In this document: piece after piece, positions 24,804 to 33,649 of the stretch
How positions within the stretch are numbered: position 1 is the first letter of the stretch
Layout of the letters: every line of letters begins with the position of its first letter
Assembly: GCF_042096055.1 (NCBI RefSeq)
Contig: NZ_JBELMH010000009.1
Coordinates: 1 to 64,000 of the forward strand
Reading direction: 5' to 3'
DNA from: Citreimonas sp042096055
Lineage (GTDB): Bacteria; Pseudomonadota; Alphaproteobacteria; Rhodobacterales; Rhodobacteraceae
Length of the DNA stretch: 64,000 nucleotides
Translations under genes and position numbers: made by a program
The notes under the pieces: generated by a model
Database searches by the model: none
Seen by the model: the letters and a program-made list of their open reading frames with translations, nothing else
Told to the model about the DNA's origin: nothing

Positions 24804-25004
24804 TCAGCGGTCGTAGGGCATGAAGCCCTTGATGATCTTGGCGTCGGGTTCGCTGAGCACAGTGCTCCCGCGGGCGTCGCGAATGAATTTCTTGGTGCGC
24901 TTGATCATGCCGTGGCGCTTGCCCGCCTGGCCGGCGATGACCTTGCCGGTCGCGCTCACCTTGAAGCGCTTCTTGGCGCTCGACTTGGTCTTCATCTTGG
25001 GCAT
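24804..25004 (-). CDS. rpmI: 50S ribosomal protein L35
   Basis: 66 residues, normal for L35: MPKMKTKSSAKKRFKVSATG at the N-terminus, GKRHGMIKRTKKFIRDARG in the middle and KIIKGFMPYDR at the end. The start has a strong GAAGGAGACC Shine-Dalgarno. It is co-transcribed with rplT. The 138-base gap back to the pyk stop contains a GC-rich hairpin, so the operon probably has its own promoter there or is read from pyk. Confidence 0.98.
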   Translation of the reverse strand: MPKMKTKSSAKKRFKVSATGKVIAGQAGKRHGMIKRTKKFIRDARGSTVLSEPDAKIIKGFMPYDR

Positions 25005-25114
25005 TTCGGTCTCCTTCTTCTCGACCCACTCGCGCGACTCGGCATGCCACTTCGGCCGGCCGCGCGGATCAGAGGCGCCGTATAGGGGCATGCGGCGCGC
25101 TTGGCAAGCGGGGC

Positions 25115-25138
25115 GGGCGGTGTGCACCGCCCCTTTTT
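25115..25138. terminator. Hairpin between pyk and rpmI
   Basis: GGGCGG/CCGCCC around TGTGCA, followed on the plus strand by CTTTTT. The T-run is on the plus strand although both neighbours are transcribed minus, so as a pyk terminator it would lack a U-tail. It may act in either direction through the matching A-run. Confidence 0.4.
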
Positions 25139-25142
25139 CCGG

Positions 25143-26588
25143 TCAACCCGGATCGGTGCGATAGATCAGCCGCTCGTCGCAGGGCGCGACGCGCAGGATG
25201 TTCGTGGTGCCCGCGGTGTTGAACGGCACGCCGGCAGTGACGACGATCTGGTCGTGTTCCTCGGCATAGCCCAGGGCGCGCGCCGCCCGCGCGGCATTGA
25301 CCACCGCCTGCTTGAAGCGCTCGAGCTCGCCGGTCATGACGCATTGCGTGCCCCAAGTCAGCGACAGCCGCCGTGCGGTGCCGCGCAGGCTGGTCATCGC
25401 AATGATCGGCACCCAGGGACGCTCGCGCGCGACCAGCGACGCGGTGACCCCCGACGAGGTGAAACAGCAGATTGCCTTGATGTCCGTCGCCTCGGCGATC
25501 TGGCGCGCGGCGGCGACGATGCCGTCGGCCACCGATTCCCGCTTGGCCATGCGGCTGGCCTCGATCACCTCGATGTAGGTCTGGTCGCTTTCGACCTCTC
25601 GCGCGACGTTGTCCATCGTCGCCACGGCCTCGATCGGGTACTTGCCGGCCGCGGATTCCGCCGACAGCATGATCGCGTCGGTGCCCTCGTAGATCGCGGT
25701 GGCGACGTCACTGACCTCGGCCCGGGTGGGCATCGGGCTTTCGATCATCGATTCCAGCATCTGCGTCGCCACGATCACAGGCTTGGCCGCGGCGCGGCAC
25801 TTGCGCACCAGGCGCTTCTGGATCGGCGGCACGTTCTGCACCGGCAGCTCGACGCCCAGGTCGCCGCGCGCCACCATGATCCCGTCGGACACGGCCAGGA
25901 TCTCGTCGAAGGCCTTGACCGCGGCGGGCTTCTCGATCTTCGACAGGATCGCCGCGCGGCCGCCGCAGAGCTTGCGCGCCTCCTCGACGTCGGCGGCGCG
26001 CTGCACGAAGGACAGCGCCAGCCAGTCGACGCCCAGTTCGGCGACAAATTCCAGGTCCTTGCGGTCCTTCTCGGACAGGGCCGCCAGCGGCAGCACCACG
26101 TCGGGCACGTTCACGCCCTTGCGGTTCGAGATCGTGCCGCCCGCCACCACGGTGCAGTTGGCGTGATCCTCGGCGCATTCCTCGACCCGCAGGCGCAGCT
26201 TGCCGTCGTTGATCAGCAGCGTGGCGCCGGGTTCGAGCGCGGCGAAGATCTCGGGGTGCGGCAGGCAGACGCGGTCCTGCGTGCCGGGCGTGGTGTCGAG
26301 ATCCAGCCGGAAGGACGCGCCCCATTCCAGCTCTTCCGAGCCGTTGGCGAACTCGCCAACCCGCAGCTTCGGCCCCTGCAGGTCGGCGAGGATCGCGATC
26401 GGACTGTCCAGGTCCTTCTCGACCTGCCGGATGATCGCGTGGCGTTCGGCGATGTCCGCGTGCGAGCCGTGGCTCATGTTGAGGCGGAAGACGTCGGCGC
26501 CGGTCTCGTGCAACTGGCGGATCATCTCGTAAGTCGACGACGCCGGCCCCAGCGTGGCGACGATCTTCACTCTTCGGCTGCGTTTCAT
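25143..26588 (-). CDS. pyk: Pyruvate kinase
   Basis: 481 residues, standard length. It converts phosphoenolpyruvate and ADP to pyruvate and ATP. Family features are KIVATLGPASSTYEMIRQL at the N-terminus, NMSHGSHADIAERHAIIR, the active-site Lys in AAILSKIEKPAAV, MVARGDLGVELP, ATQMLESMIESPMPTRAEVSD and the C-terminal domain beginning around EATDIKAICCFTSSG. The start ATG has AAGGAG 7 bases upstream. A LacI-family-type operator lies about 170 bases upstream. Confidence 0.98.
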   Translation of the reverse strand: MKRSRRVKIVATLGPASSTYEMIRQLHETGADVFRLNMSHGSHADIAERHAIIRQVEKDLDSPIAILADLQGPKLRVGEFANGSEELEWGASFRLDLDTTPGTQDRVCLPHPEIFAALEPGATLLINDGKLRLRVEECAEDHANCTVVAGGTISNRKGVNVPDVVLPLAALSEKDRKDLEFVAELGVDWLALSFVQRAADVEEARKLCGGRAAILSKIEKPAAVKAFDEILAVSDGIMVARGDLGVELPVQNVPPIQKRLVRKCRAAAKPVIVATQMLESMIESPMPTRAEVSDVATAIYEGTDAIMLSAESAAGKYPIEAVATMDNVAREVESDQTYIEVIEASRMAKRESVADGIVAAARQIAEATDIKAICCFTSSGVTASLVARERPWVPIIAMTSLRGTARRLSLTWGTQCVMTGELERFKQAVVNAARAARALGYAEEHDQIVVTAGVPFNTAGTTNILRVAPCDERLIYRTDPG

Positions 26589-26967
26589 GTCGCTGTCTCC
26601 TTGCCCGGCACCCCGAACGATCCTGTTGCCCCACGCCGCGGCGCATCGTCCCGGCGCGGCGGTTGCGCGACGCCACCGGTCGCCCGGGATGTTCGCTTCG
26701 CCGCCATTTTCATTCGTTTCGCCCCGGTTTCAATCGCCCAGGGCGCTCAATCTTTCAGCGTTATCGCTAACGCGCGTCGCGCCTCCGGTAGCACGCTAGC
26801 GGGGCGGGCCGCAATTCCCTTTGCCGGCGCGGCCACCCGGGACGCCTTGGCACGGCTGGCGACGCCGTGACATAACCCCCATATCACACAGGAAGCGACG
26901 CGCGACAGGGTTCCGGGCCCGACGACCTTGCCGCTCGCATACCCATCGACATCCGAAGGAGAGACAA
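26589..26967. other. Intergenic region between divergent pyk and the DUF1244 gene
   Basis: 379 bases with no coding frame I can support. It holds the LacI-type operator at 26758-26773 and must contain promoters for both flanking genes. Bases 26700-26770 are relatively AT-rich. CATAACCCCCATATCAC (26870-26886) is a possible -10 region for the plus-strand gene. Confidence 0.5.
26758..26773. promoter_or_regulatory. LacI-family-type operator upstream of pyk
   Basis: GCGTTATCGCTAACGC: 6-base arms GCGTTA/TAACGC around a central CG. The form GTTA-N-CG-N-TAAC fits LacI/GalR-family sites. Central-carbon regulators of this family (CceR in Rhodobacter sphaeroides) are known to control pyruvate kinase and other glycolytic genes, so pyk is a sensible target. 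Confidence 0.5.
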
Positions 26968-27282
26968 ATGGACGACGCCACCCGCACCGAACTCGAGGCC
27001 GCCGCCTTCCGCCGCCTGCGCCAGCACCTGATGCAGGACCGGCCGGACGTGCAGAACATCGACCTGATGAACATGGCCGGCTTCTGCCGCAACTGCCTGT
27101 CGCGCTGGTACCAGGAGGCCGCGGCCGAACGCGGCATCGAGATGGGCAAGGAAGATGCGCGCGAGATCTTCTACGGCATGCCCTACGACCAGTGGAAGGC
27201 GCAAAGCCAGACCGACGCGTCCCCGGACCAGCAGGCCGCGTTCGAGAAATCCTTCAAGGAAAACGTGACCGACAAGGGCTGA
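26968..27282 (+). CDS. DUF1244 family protein
   Basis: 104 residues. The conserved core is complete: FRRLRQHLMQDRPDVQNIDLM, AGFCRNCLSRWYQEAA and DAREIFYGMPYDQWKA. The CRNC pair suggests a metal or redox role, but the function is unknown. I start at MDDATRTELEA, with GAAGGAGAG upstream; the frame is open earlier without a ribosome-binding site. It is single-gene, converging with the peroxiredoxin gene across a dispersed-repeat copy. Confidence 0.92.
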   Translation: MDDATRTELEAAAFRRLRQHLMQDRPDVQNIDLMNMAGFCRNCLSRWYQEAAAERGIEMGKEDAREIFYGMPYDQWKAQSQTDASPDQQAAFEKSFKENVTDKG

Positions 27283-27305
27283 ACGCACGCGGCGACCGAC
27301 CCGCC

Positions 27306-27382
27306 GCGTCTTCTTCTCTCTGGAAATATCCCGGGGGTGAATTGGCCGCAGGCCAAGAGGGGGCAGCGCCCCCTCCTTCTTT
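27306..27382 (+). repeat. Dispersed double-hairpin repeat, copy 1
   Basis: Conserved lead sequence (GTCTTC..CTCT..AAATATCCCGGGGG) followed by two adjacent stems, TTGGCC/GGCCAA and AGGGGGC/GCCCCCT, then a pyrimidine run. It lies between convergent genes, where it could end transcription. A second copy in the opposite orientation is at 62211-62278; the first stem differs in sequence but still pairs (covariation). Confidence 0.85.
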
Positions 27383-27394
27383 CCCGGACCGGCC

Positions 27395-27883
27395 TCAGAG
27401 CTCGGCCAGCAGCGCCTCTCCGGCGGTCGCCTCGCAGGTGCCGGGGCTGTCCTCGACGTGCAGCACCTTGACCACGTTGTCCTCGACCAGCATCGCGTAG
27501 CGCTTGGACCGCGCGATCAGGCCGGCCGGCGGGGCGGTGAAATCCATGCCGATCGCCGTGGTGAAGGCCGATTCCGCGTCGCCCAGGATCGTGATGCCGG
27601 CATCATGCGCGCCCGTCTCCTCGCCCCAGGCGTTCAGCACGAAGGGGTCGTTGACCGAGATGCACACGATCTCGTCCACGCCCTTCTCGTCGAACTGCGC
27701 CTTGGTTCGGATGAAGCTGGGCAGGTGCGCCATGGTGCAGGTGGGCGTGTAGGCGCCCGGCACGGCGAAGATTGCCACCTTGCGGCCCTTGGTGATCTTG
27801 GCCAGATCGACCTGTTCGGGGCCGTCGGGTCCCATTTTCGTCAGCGTCGCGCCGGGAAGGGCGTCACCCGCGGAAATGCTCAT
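27395..27883 (-). CDS. Peroxiredoxin, Prx5/PrxII type
   Basis: 162 residues. The peroxidatic cysteine lies in VPGAYTPTCTMAHLPSF (residues about 41-57), the Prx5 signature. A second cysteine (EIVCISVND) and one near the C-terminus (PGTCEATAGEALL) are candidates for resolution, or glutathione/glutaredoxin may serve. It reduces hydrogen peroxide and alkyl hydroperoxides in the cytoplasm. It diverges from the ferredoxin-reductase gene with 78 bases between starts. Confidence 0.94.
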   Translation of the reverse strand: MSISAGDALPGATLTKMGPDGPEQVDLAKITKGRKVAIFAVPGAYTPTCTMAHLPSFIRTKAQFDEKGVDEIVCISVNDPFVLNAWGEETGAHDAGITILGDAESAFTTAIGMDFTAPPAGLIARSKRYAMLVEDNVVKVLHVEDSPGTCEATAGEALLAEL

Positions 27884-27961
27884 GTCCTGTCTCTCTCGTT
27901 TGCACTTGTTGTGCGGCGAATTATAGGGTGCGGCGACAAAAGGAAAACCGGAAGGCGGACG

Positions 27962-29164
27962 ATGGCGGACGTGGTGATCGTTGGGGGCGGACAGGCGGCG
28001 GCATCGGCGGTGGCGCGGCTGCGCGCCAAGGGCTTCGACGGCTCAATCACCCTGATCGGGGACGAGCCGGTGCCCCCCTACCAGCGCCCGCCCCTGTCCA
28101 AGGCCTACCTGCTGGGCGACATGGCGCTGGACCGCCTGTTCCTGCGCCCCGAGGCCTTCTACCGCGACAACGCCGTGCACCTGATGCTGGGCGAGCCCGT
28201 CACAGCGATCGACACCGACGCCCGCACCGTGAGCGTCGGCGACGAGGCCATCCCCTACGGCGACCTGATCCTGTGCACCGGCTCGGCGCCCCGCCGGCTT
28301 CCGGCACGGATCGGCGGCGAGCTGGACGGCGTGCACGTGGTGCGCACGCTGGCCGACGTGGATGCCATGGCGCCGCGCTTCGCGGAAGGTGCGCGGGTGC
28401 TGATCGTCGGCGGCGGCTATATCGGGCTCGAGGCGGCGGCGGTCGCCGCGACGCTTGGCCTCGACGTGACGCTGGTCGAGGCGGCCGATCGCATCCTGTC
28501 CCGCGTCGCGGCCCCCGAGACCGCCGACTGGTTCCGCGCGCTGCACGAGACCCACGGCGTTACGATCCTCGAAGGCACCGGGCTGGACCGCCTGACCGGC
28601 GACGGCCACGTCTCGGGCGCGGTCTTGTCGGACGGGCGCGAGATCGCGGTCGACTTCGTGGTGGTCGGCGTCGGCATCGCGCCCTGTACCACACTCGCCG
28701 AGGCCGCCGGCCTGCGGATCGACAACGGCATCGCGGTCGACGCGCACGGCCGCACGTCCGACCCGCATGTCTGGGCGGCCGGCGATTGCGCATCCTTCCC
28801 CGGCGCGGGCGGCGCGATGCGTCTGGAATCGGTCGGCAACGCCATCGACATGGGCGAACTGGTGGCCGACAACCTCATGGGGGCCGAGCGGGACTACGCC
28901 GCGGCACCGTGGTTCTGGTCGGACCAGTACGACGTCAAGCTGCAGATCGCCGGCCTCAGCGCCGGCTACGACCGGGTGGTGGTGCGCGACGGCGCGGGCC
29001 GGTCGCACTGGTACTACGCCGGTGACAGCCTGCTTGCGATCGACGCGATGAACGACAGCCGCGCCTACATGGTCGGCAAGCGTCTGATCGAGGCCGGCAA
29101 GGCGCCCGACCCCGCCGCGATTGCCGATCCGGAAACCGACCTCAAGGCCCTGCTGAAGGCATGA
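27962..29164 (+). CDS. NAD(P)H:ferredoxin reductase-like FAD oxidoreductase
   Basis: 400 residues. It has two dinucleotide-binding motifs: VVIVGGGQAAASAVARLR at the N-terminus (FAD) and VLIVGGGYIGLEAAAVAATL (NAD(P)H). PYQRPPLSKAYL and VWAAGDCASFP are characteristic of putidaredoxin/rhodocoxin-reductase-type enzymes, which pass electrons to 2Fe-2S ferredoxins for P450s or dioxygenases. No ferredoxin or oxygenase gene is adjacent, so the electron acceptor is unknown. The stop overlaps rsmD (ATGA). Confidence 0.93.
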   Translation: MADVVIVGGGQAAASAVARLRAKGFDGSITLIGDEPVPPYQRPPLSKAYLLGDMALDRLFLRPEAFYRDNAVHLMLGEPVTAIDTDARTVSVGDEAIPYGDLILCTGSAPRRLPARIGGELDGVHVVRTLADVDAMAPRFAEGARVLIVGGGYIGLEAAAVAATLGLDVTLVEAADRILSRVAAPETADWFRALHETHGVTILEGTGLDRLTGDGHVSGAVLSDGREIAVDFVVVGVGIAPCTTLAEAAGLRIDNGIAVDAHGRTSDPHVWAAGDCASFPGAGGAMRLESVGNAIDMGELVADNLMGAERDYAAAPWFWSDQYDVKLQIAGLSAGYDRVVVRDGAGRSHWYYAGDSLLAIDAMNDSRAYMVGKRLIEAGKAPDPAAIADPETDLKALLKA

Positions 29165-29718
29165 GGATCGTCGGCGGCACGCACCGGGGCCGCAAGCTCG
29201 CCGCGCTTGGCAAGGGCGACGCCGGCGCGCACCTGCGCCCCACCACCGACCGCGTGCGCGAGGCGCTTTTCAACGTCCTGCAGGGCGGCCGCTTCGGCGA
29301 GCCGATCACCGGCGCGCGCGTGCTTGACCTGTTCGCGGGCACCGGCGCGCTGGGGCTGGAAGCACTGTCGCGGGGTGCCGCACATGTCACCTTCGTCGAC
29401 GACGGACGCGTGGCGGGGCGCCTGCTGCGCGAGAACATCGCCGCCCTGGACGCCGCCGCCCAGACCCGGCTGATCGCGCACGATGCCGCGCGCCTGCCCG
29501 CGGCGGATGCCCCGTGCGACCTGATCTTTCTCGACCCGCCCTACGGCAAGGCCTTGGGCGCGGCCGCGCTGACCGCCGCGCGCGCGGGCGGCTGGATCGC
29601 GCAAGGGGCGCTCGTCGTGTGGGAGGAAGCGGCGGCGCAGGTCGCGCCCGAGGGGTTCGGGACGCTCGAATCCCGCCGCTACGGCGACACGACCGTCACG
29701 CTGTTGCGCGCGGACTGA
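29161..29718 (+). CDS. rsmD: 16S rRNA (guanine966-N2)-methyltransferase
   Basis: 185 residues. It has MRIVGGTHRGRKLAALG at the N-terminus, LRPTTDRVREALFNVL, the SAM motif VLDLFAGTGALGLEALSRGA and the catalytic DPPYG. It modifies 16S rRNA in the assembled 30S subunit. The start is fixed by the ATGA overlap with the preceding reductase gene, which otherwise has no functional link. Confidence 0.96.
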   Translation: MRIVGGTHRGRKLAALGKGDAGAHLRPTTDRVREALFNVLQGGRFGEPITGARVLDLFAGTGALGLEALSRGAAHVTFVDDGRVAGRLLRENIAALDAAAQTRLIAHDAARLPAADAPCDLIFLDPPYGKALGAAALTAARAGGWIAQGALVVWEEAAAQVAPEGFGTLESRRYGDTTVTLLRAD

Positions 29719-29821
29719 TCCGTCGCCCGCGCCAGGATGCGCGCGCCCGAAGATTCCGCGTGGCGCTTGGCGTCCCGGCTGGTACGATCCTATGCGAATA
29801 CGTGAATTCAGGGAGGATGCC

Positions 29822-30787
29822 GTGATTTACCGACCGACCCGCCGCGACCTGCTGTCGATGGCCGCCGCCATGCCCGCGCTGACCCTGCCCGTGGCCGGGC
29901 GCGCGCAACTGCTGGGCGCGCCGCCCGCCGGCAACCCCGCGCATTTCAGCTTCAGCCTGGGCGACGCCACACTGACCGTGATCTCGGACGGACACCTGGA
30001 ACTGGCCGCCTCGGGGCTGGGCGTCAACGCCGACCCCGAAACGGTCGAGGCCTTCCTGCGCGACTACGCCCTGTCGACCGAGCAGAACTACTCGCACACC
30101 AACCACCTGCTGATCGAACGCGGCGACGCGAAGGTGCTGATCGACGTCGGGTCGGGCGACCGCTTCCTGCCGACGGCGGGCCGGCTGTGGGACAACATGG
30201 ACGCTGCGGGCATCGACCGCGACAGCATCACGCACGTGGTCATCACCCACGCGCATCCCGACCACATCTGGGGCGTGCGTGACGGCTTCGACGAGGCGAT
30301 CGTGCCCGGCGCTCGGTACTTCATCGGCCGGGACGAGCACGATTTCTGGATGCAGGACGGGCTGGTCGACCAGGTGCCGGCCGAGATGCAGCAATTCGTC
30401 CTCGGGGCGCAGAATTCGATCGAGGTGGACGGCGCCGACTGGACGCTGCTCGAGGACGACCAGGAGATAGCACCAGGCGTCCGCGTCATCAGCACCCCGG
30501 GCCACACGCCGGGGCACATGTCGGTGCTGATCGACACCGGCGACCGCCCGCTGCTGGCGCTCGGCGACGCAATGAGCCACGTCTGGACCAACTTCGTGCA
30601 CCCCGAGTGGTACAACGAGTTCGACATGGACGGCGAGCAGACGGTCGCCACGCGCCGCCGGCTGCTGGACATGGCCGCGACCGAGGAGATGGCCGTGCTG
30701 GGCTACCACTTCCCCTTCCCCGGCGTGGGCCACGTCAAGCCCGAGGGCGACGCCTACCGCTTCATCCCTGCGCTCTGGCGCTGGTAG
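29822..30787 (+). CDS. MBL-fold metallo-hydrolase, exported
   Basis: 321 residues. I choose GTG 29822 because AGGGAGGA lies at the right distance and the product then begins MIYRPTRRDLLSMAAAMPAL, a twin-arginine-like signal ending around VAGRAQ. The metal motif is THAHPDHIWG, with further ligands in TPGHTPGHMS, LGDAMSH and the late GYHFPFPG. The family includes lactonases and many uncharacterised hydrolases; quorum-signal lactonase activity is possible but not indicated specifically. Its 3' end overlaps the convergent MFS gene by 34 bases. Confidence 0.88.
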   Translation: MIYRPTRRDLLSMAAAMPALTLPVAGRAQLLGAPPAGNPAHFSFSLGDATLTVISDGHLELAASGLGVNADPETVEAFLRDYALSTEQNYSHTNHLLIERGDAKVLIDVGSGDRFLPTAGRLWDNMDAAGIDRDSITHVVITHAHPDHIWGVRDGFDEAIVPGARYFIGRDEHDFWMQDGLVDQVPAEMQQFVLGAQNSIEVDGADWTLLEDDQEIAPGVRVISTPGHTPGHMSVLIDTGDRPLLALGDAMSHVWTNFVHPEWYNEFDMDGEQTVATRRRLLDMAATEEMAVLGYHFPFPGVGHVKPEGDAYRFIPALWRW

Positions 30788-31974
30788 GTCGCCGCGCGCA
30801 GGTTCTCGGCCCGGATGCTGGCCAGCAGGTGAAGCAGCGCCGCGAAGGCGGCGCAGCCCGCCGCGGCACCCAGCGCGTCCAGGCCGAACCGCGTCAGCAC
30901 CGCGCCCGCGAAGGCCGAGCCGCCTGCGATGCCGATGAAGATCGCCGACGAGTTCAGCGCCAGGATCACGCTGGTGCGCGCCGGGTCGATGCCGATCAGC
31001 CGCACCTGCTGCGACGCGATGAAGCTCCACCCGGTCATCGCCCACACGAAGACGAACGGGAAGAACACCGCCGCCGGAAGCGGCAGGCCCGACAGCCACG
31101 GCAGGATCAGGATCTGGCCCAGGCACAGCGCCACCGAGGTCGGCTTCGGCCCCAGCCTGTCGGCCAGCAGCCCGCCGAGCAGGTTGCCCGTGACCGAGCC
31201 CAGTCCGAACAGCGTCAGCGTCAGCGAGACCGCCCCGGTGCCGAAGCCCATCCGCTCGGTCAGCAGGGTGGGCAGGTGCGTGAAGGCGACGTAGATCGTG
31301 CCGAGATAGGCCGAGGTGAACAGCACCGCGCCCATGGTCACGCCGTCGCGCAGCGTGGCGCCCAGGTCCGGCAGCGAGACGGGGCGCACGCGCAACCCGC
31401 GCGGCACCCGAGTCGCCACCAGCCACAGGCACGGCACCGTCAACGCCGCGCCGAGGGCGAACACAGCGTGCCATCCGAACTGCGCCGAGATCCAGGCCCC
31501 GGCGGGCAGACCGGCGACCTGCGCCGCCGTCAGGCCGAACATCGTGAAGGCCAGCGCCCGGCCGCGCCGCGCCTGCGGGCTGATCGCCGCGGCGACCGCC
31601 GTGCTGACCGGGGTGACCAGCGCGGCCCCCGCCGCAGCCAGGGCCCGCACGCCGAACAGACCGCCGAGGTTCGGCATCACGGCGGCCAGCGCGCTGGCCA
31701 CGCCGAAGATCGCAAGGCCGGCCAGCAGCACTCGCCGCCGGCCCACATGGCCGGTCAGCGACACCAGAACGGGCGAGCCCACGGCGTAGGCCAGCGCGTA
31801 GATCGTCAGCAGCCCGCCGGTCGCGGTGACCGGCACGTCCAGCGCGGCCGCCAGGTTCGGGATCAGACCGACGACGGTGAAGACGCCGATGCCGATGGTG
31901 AAGTTGCACGCCGACAGGATGGCGACGACGGCCATCCACGACGGTGCGGGCGCGGCGTCCTCGGCCGCGCTCAT
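30754..31974 (-). CDS. MFS transporter, drug/arabinose-efflux-like
   Basis: 406 residues and twelve predicted hydrophobic segments. The inter-helix motif A appears as LTGHVGRRRVLLAG and, in the second half, LLADRLGPKPT; the proline-containing AQVAGLPAGAWI resembles motif C of drug:H+ antiporters (14/12-TMS AraJ-like). The substrate is unknown. It starts 31 bases after the map stop on the same strand, so it may be expressed with map. Confidence 0.9.
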   Translation of the reverse strand: MSAAEDAAPAPSWMAVVAILSACNFTIGIGVFTVVGLIPNLAAALDVPVTATGGLLTIYALAYAVGSPVLVSLTGHVGRRRVLLAGLAIFGVASALAAVMPNLGGLFGVRALAAAGAALVTPVSTAVAAAISPQARRGRALAFTMFGLTAAQVAGLPAGAWISAQFGWHAVFALGAALTVPCLWLVATRVPRGLRVRPVSLPDLGATLRDGVTMGAVLFTSAYLGTIYVAFTHLPTLLTERMGFGTGAVSLTLTLFGLGSVTGNLLGGLLADRLGPKPTSVALCLGQILILPWLSGLPLPAAVFFPFVFVWAMTGWSFIASQQVRLIGIDPARTSVILALNSSAIFIGIAGGSAFAGAVLTRFGLDALGAAAGCAAFAALLHLLASIRAENLRAATYQRQSAGMKR

Positions 31975-32005
31975 GCGCGTGCCGCCGGGTCCGGCGCGGC
32001 GCGCA

Positions 32006-32815
32006 TCAGTAGGTCGGGTGGAATCGGCCCGCGGGCGACAGGGTGAAGATTTCGGCCCCGGCCGCGGTCACGCCGACCGAATGCTCGAACTGCGCCGACA
32101 GCGACTTGTCGCGCGTCACGGCGGTCCATTCGTCGGCAAGCACCTTGGTCTCGGGGCGGCCGAGGTTCACCATCGGCTCGATCGTGAAGAACATGCCTTC
32201 TTCCAGCACCGGACCGGTGCCGGGGCGGCCGTAATGCAGCACGTTGGGCGGCGCGTGGAACACGCGGCCCAGCCCGTGGCCGCAGAAATCGCGCACCACC
32301 GACATGCGCTGCGCCTCGACGAAGCTCTGGATCGCGTAGCCGATGTCGCCGAAGGTCGCGCCGGGGCGGACGGCGTCGATGCCGTGCATCAGCGCGTCGT
32401 GGGTGACGTCCATCAGCCGCTCGGCCTTGCGGGGCAGCTTGCCGGCGACGAACATGCGGCTGGTATCGCCGAACCAGCCGTCGACGATCACCGTGACGTC
32501 GATGTTGAGGATGTCGCCGTCCTTCAGCTTCTTGTCGCCGGGAATGCCGTGGCAGACCACGTGGTTCACGCTGATGCAGCTGGCGTGCTGGTAGCCCTTG
32601 TAGCCGATCGTGGCCGAGGTCGCGCCCGCCTGCTCCACCCGGTTGCGGATGAAGTCGTCGAGCGCGCCGGTGGTCTGGCCCACCTCGACCAGCTCGGCCA
32701 CCTCGTCGAGGATGCGCGCGGCCAGTTCGCCCGCGCGGTGCATCCCGGCGAAGTCGTCCTTCTGGTAAATGCGGATGCCGTCCCGGGTGAGACGGCCACC
32801 GGTATCATGGTTCAC
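32006..32815 (-). CDS. map: Methionine aminopeptidase, type I
   Basis: 269 residues. It removes the initiator methionine from nascent proteins in the cytoplasm. Metal ligands are recognisable: Asp in ILNIDVTVIVDGWFGDTSRM, His in CGHGLGRVFHAPPNV, Glu in FTIEPMV and in QFEHSVGVT. N-terminal HRAGELAARILDEV and NHVVCHGIPGD are diagnostic. It precedes the MFS gene and follows sfsA by 83 bases on the same strand. Confidence 0.97.
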   Translation of the reverse strand: MNHDTGGRLTRDGIRIYQKDDFAGMHRAGELAARILDEVAELVEVGQTTGALDDFIRNRVEQAGATSATIGYKGYQHASCISVNHVVCHGIPGDKKLKDGDILNIDVTVIVDGWFGDTSRMFVAGKLPRKAERLMDVTHDALMHGIDAVRPGATFGDIGYAIQSFVEAQRMSVVRDFCGHGLGRVFHAPPNVLHYGRPGTGPVLEEGMFFTIEPMVNLGRPETKVLADEWTAVTRDKSLSAQFEHSVGVTAAGAEIFTLSPAGRFHPTY

Positions 32816-32898
32816 GGCATGCTTTCCCTTGCGTTTGCATCATATTTAATGCCTTCGGCCGCGGTTTGCCAGTGCGGCGGCGCAGCATGGCCGCGGCC

Positions 32899-33603
32899 TC
32901 ATGACACAAGCGGCAGCGGCGAAGACAGCGCGATGCCCTCGGGGCCCGGCGCGCAGCCCAGCGCCAGCGCCTCGACCCCCGCGGCGCGGGCGGCGCCAAA
33001 GGCCGCGGCATAGGCCGGGTCGAGATCGGCCGCCAGCGCCATCCGGTCGGCATCGTCGCGCTGCACGAGGTACAGCATCACCGCGCGGTGCCCCTGTCCG
33101 ACCATCCGCGCCAGGGCGCCCAGGTGGCGCGTGCCCCGCGCGGTGACGCAGTCGGGAAACTCGGCCAATCCCGGCGCGCGCGACAGGGTCACCGACTTGA
33201 CCTCGACATAGGCGTCGCGGCGGCCCTCGGCCGACAGCAGGAAATCGACGCGGCTGCCCTCGTCGTAGCGGACCTCGGGCCGGAGCGTGTCGTAGCCCTC
33301 TAGGCCCGGCACCGCGCCCGCCTGAAGCGCCGGGCGCAGGATGCGGTTCGCCGCGCCGGTGTCGACGCCCACCAATGCGCCCCGCGCGTCCTCGACCAGC
33401 CGCCAGGCGAAGCGCAGCTTCTTCTTCGGATCGTCGTTCGGCTCCAGCCAGATCGTCATGCCCGGATCGGCCAGGCCCAGCATCGAACCGGGATTGGCCA
33501 CGTGCGCCGTGATCTCGCGCCCGTCGCGAAGCCGGCAATCGGCCAGGAAGCGCTTGTACCGGCGCAGCAGGGTGGCCCGGATCAGCGGGGTTTGAAAGCG
33601 CAT
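32899..33603 (-). CDS. sfsA: SfsA family protein (putative DNA-binding/nuclease fold)
   Basis: 234 residues, standard. N-terminal MRFQTPLIRATLLRRYKRFL, AHVANPGSMLGL, the SRVDFLL and VEVKSVTLSR catalytic-like stretch (D...E-x-K) and FPDCVTARGTRHL identify the family. Named for sugar fermentation stimulation in E. coli; the biochemical role is unclear and the E-x-K motif suggests a nuclease-like site. The start overlaps upstream sequence shared with the divergent cinA-like gene, 46 bases apart. Confidence 0.95.
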   Translation of the reverse strand: MRFQTPLIRATLLRRYKRFLADCRLRDGREITAHVANPGSMLGLADPGMTIWLEPNDDPKKKLRFAWRLVEDARGALVGVDTGAANRILRPALQAGAVPGLEGYDTLRPEVRYDEGSRVDFLLSAEGRRDAYVEVKSVTLSRAPGLAEFPDCVTARGTRHLGALARMVGQGHRAVMLYLVQRDDADRMALAADLDPAYAAAFGAARAAGVEALALGCAPGPEGIALSSPLPLVS

Positions 33604-33649
33604 GGCGCGCGGCCTATACCGAAGGCCGAAAGCCCGCAAGGAGCGACCC

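Noticed and set aside
27306..27382. Insertion sequence or transposon remnant
   Set aside because: No transposase fragment or target duplication; the element is under 80 bases and structured, more like a small dispersed repeat.
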